Source: Prevotellaceae bacterium (GTDB lineage Bacteria; Bacteroidota; Bacteroidia; Bacteroidales; Bacteroidaceae). From it: a DNA stretch of 5,321 nucleotides. Below the pieces are notes generated by a model. It was given only the letters and a program-made list of their open reading frames with translations, searched no databases and was not told the DNA's origin. Each line of letters opens with the position of its first letter. The stretch's first letter is position 1. The stretch covers positions 1 through 5,321 of the forward strand of contig JAFLUS010000166.1 in NCBI GenBank assembly GCA_022508685.1, in the 5' to 3' direction. Shown piece by piece: positions 1 through 5,321 of the stretch. The position numbers and the translations under genes are program-made.

Positions 1-1
1 G

Positions 2-439
2 GTAAGAGATTTATATCAGGTTGCTGCTCCTGAAGGGTATCATATAGCGACAAAAGAAGAGTTGGATGGAATTATACAGAATTATCAAAGACTGAACAAA
101 AAAATTTCATTTCCGATATATGCAGAATTCCGTAAGGATGGTTCTCTGCGGACACAATATTATACGGTCAAACGCTATGACAACAAAGGTCGATTAGAGC
201 GTACATTCAATATGGATAGATATTATGATGAATTGGTATTGAATTGTATTTTCATTGAGAATCCCGTTAGTATTTCTAATAAGCATTTTTCTTATACAGA
301 TGATATTGGTTTTTCTAGCACCTATGCGACCTGGGATAGTGATGGTTATAAAGCATCTGGATTGTATAACATGACTACATATCCTACTATTACATCGGGA
401 TATGTATATGTGATAAAGGATAAAGAAGAAAATAAATAA
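2..439 (+). CDS. 3' end of an uncharacterised protein with a FISUMP-like C-terminal region (5' truncated by window edge)
   Basis: The frame is open from base 2 to a TAA at 437-439, giving 145 visible residues. A TTG at 62 could be read as a start, but the codons before it already look coding (LYQVAAPEGYHIATKEEL), so this is most likely the tail of a longer gene. The 'APEGYHIATKEEL' stretch (residues 9-21) resembles the 'CPEGWHxPTDEEW' motif of FISUMP-type domains found in Bacteroidetes surface proteins. The end (GFSSTYATW near 103-111, then SGYVYVIKDKE near 132-142) loosely recalls the closing 'SSTE...GFSVRCVKD' part of that fold. The similarity is by eye and weak, and no catalytic residues are apparent. 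The body is rich in Tyr, Ile, Asn and Lys and is predicted mainly beta-like. Base composition is very AT-rich (27% GC in 241-300), unlike the genes from 1414 on. An extracellular or envelope location is an inference from the domain resemblance only; the N-terminus that would show a signal peptide is outside the window. Confidence 0.6.
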   Translation, partial: VRDLYQVAAPEGYHIATKEELDGIIQNYQRLNKKISFPIYAEFRKDGSLRTQYYTVKRYDNKGRLERTFNMDRYYDELVLNCIFIENPVSISNKHFSYTDDIGFSSTYATWDSDGYKASGLYNMTTYPTITSGYVYVIKDKEENK

Positions 440-467
440 TAGTAACTTATAAATATATTATAACGAT

Positions 468-1172
468 ATGGACACAAAATTGATTATCAGTATTGTCAGT
501 ATTCTGCTGGGTATGTTTTTGCAATGGATGTTACATCAACATAAAACTCGCATATCATATAACATCAAATTGCATGAGCAATATTCAGTGAAGTCAGAAG
601 AAATTATCAACGTAATTATTAAGTTTGTCTCTTTGTCTTTTCGACATACCGGTTATACACAAGAGGACATAGATACTTGCAAACAGCAAATATCCGATTT
701 GTACTTCAAGTATTACAATTATCTACCTATGGAAGTGCTGATTGCCATCAACTGTTTTCATAAAACGTTGGCAACTCAAGGGCGGTTTATGTTTGTCGGG
801 GAGAGATTGTCAAAAAGTCTGTACAGTTTGGAGCAAGACGAAAAAGGCAGTCATCCCGAAGAAGGCTGCCATCCAATTGTCACCCTTTATAAGAAATATA
901 AAAAAGTGGATTATGTCAAATTGAAACGATGCACGAAATGTGAAGATTTCTTCAATATGGATTTTAAGAAAATGATTATGAGATCGAATGCTTCGGACAA
1001 ATTACAGGCTATCTTAACACAGACTGACTTAAAAGACATACCGGCATTTGTCAAGATAACCTTGCAAGCCCGATATATCATTTATCTACTTGACAAATAT
1101 TATCAACGTCCATATAAGAGCAAATGGGACCATTATTTGGGAAAGAGTTTGCATTATCATAGACATCCATAA
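468..1172 (+). CDS. Hypothetical protein with one N-terminal transmembrane helix
   Basis: A 234-residue protein that I do not recognise. Residues 5-22 (LIISIVSILLGMFLQWML) form a hydrophobic helix followed by the basic stretch HQHKTR. This fits a membrane anchor with the bulk of the protein in the cytoplasm (positive-inside rule), although a periplasmic orientation is not excluded. The remainder looks mostly helical and basic, with a CxxC pair at C155-C158 (RCTKCED), many Tyr and Lys residues, and a His-rich tail (HYHRHP). A lone CxxC is not enough to claim metal binding. The ATG at 468 is chosen because the membrane helix begins at once. The upstream bases are AT-rich with no Shine-Dalgarno, which is normal in Bacteroidetes. 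It lies 28 bases after the previous gene on the same strand, so co-transcription is likely. Composition is about 35% GC (481-540), matching the upstream gene and not the downstream pair. It could be an immunity-type or accessory partner of the upstream gene, but nothing in the sequence shows that. Confidence 0.75.
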   Translation: MDTKLIISIVSILLGMFLQWMLHQHKTRISYNIKLHEQYSVKSEEIINVIIKFVSLSFRHTGYTQEDIDTCKQQISDLYFKYYNYLPMEVLIAINCFHKTLATQGRFMFVGERLSKSLYSLEQDEKGSHPEEGCHPIVTLYKKYKKVDYVKLKRCTKCEDFFNMDFKKMIMRSNASDKLQAILTQTDLKDIPAFVKITLQARYIIYLLDKYYQRPYKSKWDHYLGKSLHYHRHP

Positions 1173-1195
1173 GTATTTCGCTTGTGGGTAGAACC

Positions 1196-1300
1196 ATGCG
1201 AAGGCTCACTTTGGCGGTATTGTAGGCAGTATTCAAGGTGGGCGACATCGACAATACTGACGGATGCCGACAGGCAGAAGCCCTTGCTGAAAAATTCTGA
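1196..1300 (+). pseudogene. Possible remnant of a small reading frame interrupted by TAG
   Basis: Reading from the ATG at 1196 gives MRRLTLAVL, which looks like the start of a Bacteroidetes signal peptide, then a TAG at 1223-1225. The same frame continues for 24 residues (AVFKVGDIDNTDGCRQAEAL and on) to a TGA at 1298-1300. The whole frame is only 34 codons before the terminal stop, so this may be chance. It is listed because the composition of this segment differs from both sides and nothing else explains it. There is no homology I can name. Confidence 0.15.
1215..1259 (+). repeat. Mutually exclusive inverted-repeat stems
   Basis: The segment ACAATACTG (1251-1259) can pair with CGGTATTGT (1215-1223) over nine positions, including one G-T. 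Alternatively AATACTG (1253-1259) pairs perfectly with CAGTATT (1227-1233) over seven. The two pairings exclude each other because they share the right arm. The stems are short and have long loops (27 and 19 bases), so an RNA function is speculative. Confidence 0.3.
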
Positions 1301-1323
1301 AACAAAGCGTAAATACTTTGTTT
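1300..1323 (+). terminator. Weak AT-rich hairpin, possible terminator
   Basis: AAACAAAG (1300-1307) and CTTTGTTT (1316-1323) are a perfect 8-base inverted repeat around an 8-base loop. The right arm ends in a T run and further T-rich sequence follows. The stem has only two G-C pairs, so it would be a weak terminator. It lies about 130 bases after the stop of the transmembrane-protein gene and before the promoter of the ABC-F gene, which is a sensible place for one. Confidence 0.25.
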
Positions 1324-1401
1324 TCATTGCTTTTTGGATAAAAATATCACGTGCGGAGACACAAATTCATTTGCAACTCGCTCACTTAATCGAATTTTTC
1401 G

Positions 1402-1409
1402 TAACTTTG
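1402..1409 (+). promoter_or_regulatory. Bacteroidetes -7 promoter element (TAACTTTG) of the ABC-F/peptidase operon
   Basis: TAACTTTG matches the Bacteroidetes primary sigma factor -7 consensus TAnnTTTG exactly, and the flanking 'TTCG...CA' context is common at promoters in this order. The matching -33 TTG is not at the usual distance. The nearest TTTG (1370-1373) is 28 bases upstream, longer than the roughly 20 expected, so the upstream element is weak. The element ends only four bases before the GTG start codon at 1414, which places the expected transcription start at or within a few bases of the start codon. Confidence 0.65.
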
Positions 1410-1413
1410 CAAC

Positions 1414-3363
<1,950 letters not shown>

Positions 3364-3366
3364 CTT

Positions 3367-5321
3367 ATGAACATTAAACATTATCTACCAATTGTTGCTA
3401 TGGCGATGACAACTACAGCCTGCGTCAACAGCACAGGCGAACAGGGAATCGGCATCAGACTCGAGAACATGAACGACTCGGTGAAGCCCGGTGACGATTT
3501 CTATCAGTATGCATGTGGCGGATGGATAAAGAACAATCCGCTCAAACCCGAGTATTCACGTTTCGGTTCCTTCGACGCCGTTGCCGAAGCCAACCGCGAG
3601 CAGATTAAGGAACTCATCCTCTCGCTGGCTGACCAGAAACAAGAGAAAGGCAGCGTCGGACAGAAGATAGGCGACCTCTACGCCATGATGATGGACTCCG
3701 TGCGCCAGAACAAGGAAGGCTTTGCACCCATCAAAGCCGACTTGGACGCCATCGAAGCCATCGAGACACGCGACGAAGCCAAGCGCATGATGGTCGAGAA
3801 TTCCTTCAAGGGAGCAGGCGAACTGTGGGGCGCAGGCATCGGTGCCGACATGATGAACTCCACGATGAACATGGTGGAACTGGGACAGAGCGGTCTGTCA
3901 ATGGGACAAAAGGAATACTACCTGAGCAACGATACGGCATACTCGAAAATCCGCGACGCCTTCCGTCAGCACGTCGTAAAGATGTTCCGCCTCGTAGGCG
4001 ACGACGAAGCCACGGCACAGCGCAAGATGGAATCGGTCATGGCAGTCGAGACACGCATGGCACGTGCATCGAAGAGCCGCGTGGAACTGCGCGACCCCGC
4101 TACCAACTACCACAAGATGACATACGACGAATTCAAGCAAGCCTATGCCGGCTACGACTGGGACCAATACTTCCACCTCAACTTCATCGACGACCTCAAG
4201 GAACTCTCCGTCGGTCAGCCCGAAGCCATCAAGGAAGCCGTTGCCATCCTCGACCAGACCGACCTGCGCCAACTCAAGGACTGGATGCAGTGGACGCTGC
4301 TCGACGCCAATGCCAGCGTGCTGGGTGACGACCTCTACAACCAGAACTTCGACTTCTACAACCGCACCATGTCGGGACAGAAAGAACCGCAGCCACGCTG
4401 GAAGCGCAGCGTCAACACCGTCAACAGCGTGCTGGGCGAAGCCGTCGGACAGATGTACGTAGAAAAGTATTTCCCCGCAGAAAACAAGGAACGCATGGAA
4501 CAACTCGTCAAGAACCTGCAGGAAGCACTCTCCCAACGCATCGACGCACAAGAATGGATGAGCGACAGCACCAAGGCATACGCCAAGGAGAAACTCGCCA
4601 CCTTCTACGTCAAGATAGGCTACCCCGACAAGTGGAAAGACTACTCCGCCCTCACCATCGACCCGCAGAAGAACCTCTACGAAACCATGCAAGCCGTGCG
4701 CACATGGCGCAACAAGAAGGAAGTGGAAGAAAAGTATAACAAGCCCGTCGACCGCGACGAATGGTACATGACACCGCAGACGGTCAACGCCTACTACAAC
4801 CCCACGACCAACGAAATCTGCTTCCCCGCCGGCATCCTGCAATACCCCTTCTTCGACATGCAAGCCGACGACGCCTTCAACTACGGAGCCATCGGCGTAG
4901 TCATCGGTCACGAAATGACACACGGATTTGACGACCAAGGCCGCCAGTTCGACAAGGACGGCAACTTCCGCGACTGGTGGGCAGCAGGCGACGGCGACAA
5001 GTTCAAGGCACGCGCACAAGTGCTCTCCGACTTCTTCTCCGCCATCAAAGTCCTGCCCGACCTCAACGGCAACGGCGAACTCACACTCGGCGAAAACCTT
5101 GCCGACCACGGCGGACTGCAAGTCGCATACTACGCCTTCCTCAACGCACAGAAGCAAGCCGAAGCAGCAGGCAAGAAACCGGCAGAAACCGTCAACGGCC
5201 TCACGCCCGAACAACGCTTCTTCCTCGCCTATGCCGGCGTATGGGCGCAGAACATCACCGAAGAAGCCATCCGCGACCTCACCACCCGCGACCCGCACTC
5301 ACTCGGCGAATGGCGCGTGAA
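3367..5321 (+). CDS. pepO: M13 family zinc metallopeptidase (PepO/neprilysin-like), probable lipoprotein, 3' end cut by window
   Basis: This frame is open from the ATG at 3367 to the window edge (651 complete codons). The zinc site is complete: HEMTH at 515-519 (ligands H515 and H519, catalytic E516) and GENLAD with third ligand E576 and D580. The substrate-binding NAYY (N474, A475) matches neprilysin NAFY, and H644 and R650 in DPHSLGEWR match neprilysin H711 and R717. The flanking GHEMTHGFDDQG is nearly diagnostic. The N-terminal M13 domain opens with PGDDFYQYACGGW (41-53). The family cleaves oligopeptides, usually in the cell envelope. Residues 1-18 are a short signal-like segment ending TTTA before C19. 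The lipobox is atypical, having Thr rather than Leu at -3, yet fits the relaxed Bacteroidetes pattern. No acidic export signal follows the Cys (VNSTGEQG), so a periplasm-facing lipoprotein is likeliest. By comparison with relatives, about 25-35 residues are missing at the C-terminus. The start lies three bases after the ABC-F stop with no Shine-Dalgarno, implying co-transcription and perhaps coupled translation. Confidence 0.95.
   Translation, partial: MNIKHYLPIVAMAMTTTACVNSTGEQGIGIRLENMNDSVKPGDDFYQYACGGWIKNNPLKPEYSRFGSFDAVAEANREQIKELILSLADQKQEKGSVGQKIGDLYAMMMDSVRQNKEGFAPIKADLDAIEAIETRDEAKRMMVENSFKGAGELWGAGIGADMMNSTMNMVELGQSGLSMGQKEYYLSNDTAYSKIRDAFRQHVVKMFRLVGDDEATAQRKMESVMAVETRMARASKSRVELRDPATNYHKMTYDEFKQAYAGYDWDQYFHLNFIDDLKELSVGQPEAIKEAVAILDQTDLRQLKDWMQWTLLDANASVLGDDLYNQNFDFYNRTMSGQKEPQPRWKRSVNTVNSVLGEAVGQMYVEKYFPAENKERMEQLVKNLQEALSQRIDAQEWMSDSTKAYAKEKLATFYVKIGYPDKWKDYSALTIDPQKNLYETMQAVRTWRNKKEVEEKYNKPVDRDEWYMTPQTVNAYYNPTTNEICFPAGILQYPFFDMQADDAFNYGAIGVVIGHEMTHGFDDQGRQFDKDGNFRDWWAAGDGDKFKARAQVLSDFFSAIKVLPDLNGNGELTLGENLADHGGLQVAYYAFLNAQKQAEAAGKKPAETVNGLTPEQRFFLAYAGVWAQNITEEAIRDLTTRDPHSLGEWRV

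Larger units (their letters stand above)
1173..1413. other. Intergenic region with a GC-richer first half and AT-rich promoter half
   Basis: This gap of 241 bases separates the AT-rich pair from the ABC-F operon. Bases 1181-1290 are about 54% GC by count, a sharp rise right after the stop at 1170-1172. From 1291 the DNA is AT-rich up to the promoter element at 1402-1409. The GC-rich part holds a 9-base direct repeat with one mismatch (GGCGGTATT at 1213-1221, GGCAGTATT at 1225-1233). It also holds inverted repeats that could pair with AATACTG at 1253-1259. I see no convincing intact gene on either strand here. Confidence 0.7.

Noticed and set aside
1078..1305. 75-codon frame on the - strand spanning the end of the transmembrane-protein gene and the gap
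   Set aside because: It overlaps the 3' end of a better-supported gene, crosses the composition break, and has no recognisable motif or promoter.
1311..1320. Second possible promoter, TACTTTG at 1314-1320
   Set aside because: It has one base between TA and TTTG where the consensus has two, lies inside the hairpin arm, and has no suitably spaced TTG upstream.
1348..1353. CACGTG palindrome upstream of the promoter
   Set aside because: A six-base palindrome is expected by chance, and no extended operator symmetry surrounds it.
3898..5298. Open frame of 466 codons on the - strand opposite the peptidase gene
   Set aside because: It is a shadow of the M13 peptidase. Its Val/Leu/Glu/Gly-rich repetitive translation reflects the antisense of GAC/GAA/AAC/CTC codons, not a real protein.

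Overview
The window looks like a chromosomal segment from a member of the Bacteroidales, with Prevotella and its relatives as the best guess. Three things point there. A canonical Bacteroidetes -7 promoter element (TAnnTTTG, here TAACTTTG at 1402-1409) sits directly before a gene. None of the readable starts has a Shine-Dalgarno sequence. The two long genes, an ABC-F ATPase and a lipoprotein-like M13 (PepO/neprilysin-type) peptidase, have the form usual in that order. Species cannot be fixed from the sequence.

Layout. Positions 1-1172 are AT-rich and carry two poorly characterised genes on the + strand: the 3' end of a gene whose product has an 'APEGYHI' motif resembling FISUMP-type (Fibrobacter succinogenes major paralogous) domains, and, 28 bases later, a 234-residue protein with one N-terminal membrane helix. 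Positions 1173-1413 are intergenic. The first ~120 bases of this gap are GC-richer, with short repeats, possible stems and a broken small reading frame; the rest is AT-rich and ends in the promoter. Positions 1414-3363 encode a complete 649-residue ABC-F protein starting at GTG. Three bases after its stop, a PepO-like M13 metallopeptidase begins at 3367 and runs off the right edge, lacking perhaps its last 25-35 residues.

How the parts relate. The ABC-F gene and the peptidase gene are almost certainly one transcript, driven at least partly by the TAACTTTG promoter. The ATPase would act on ribosomes in the cytoplasm and the peptidase in the cell envelope, so shared expression does not imply shared function. 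The first two genes differ sharply in base composition (60-base samples: 27% GC at 241-300 and 35% at 481-540, against 57% at 1981-2040 and 4621-4680). They are probably an accessory insertion next to a core locus. I see no tRNA, rRNA, CRISPR array, transposase or integrase, and no clear evidence of a new system. The most interesting points are the composition break near 1175, the near-leaderless GTG start of the ABC-F gene, and the unexplained intergenic segment.
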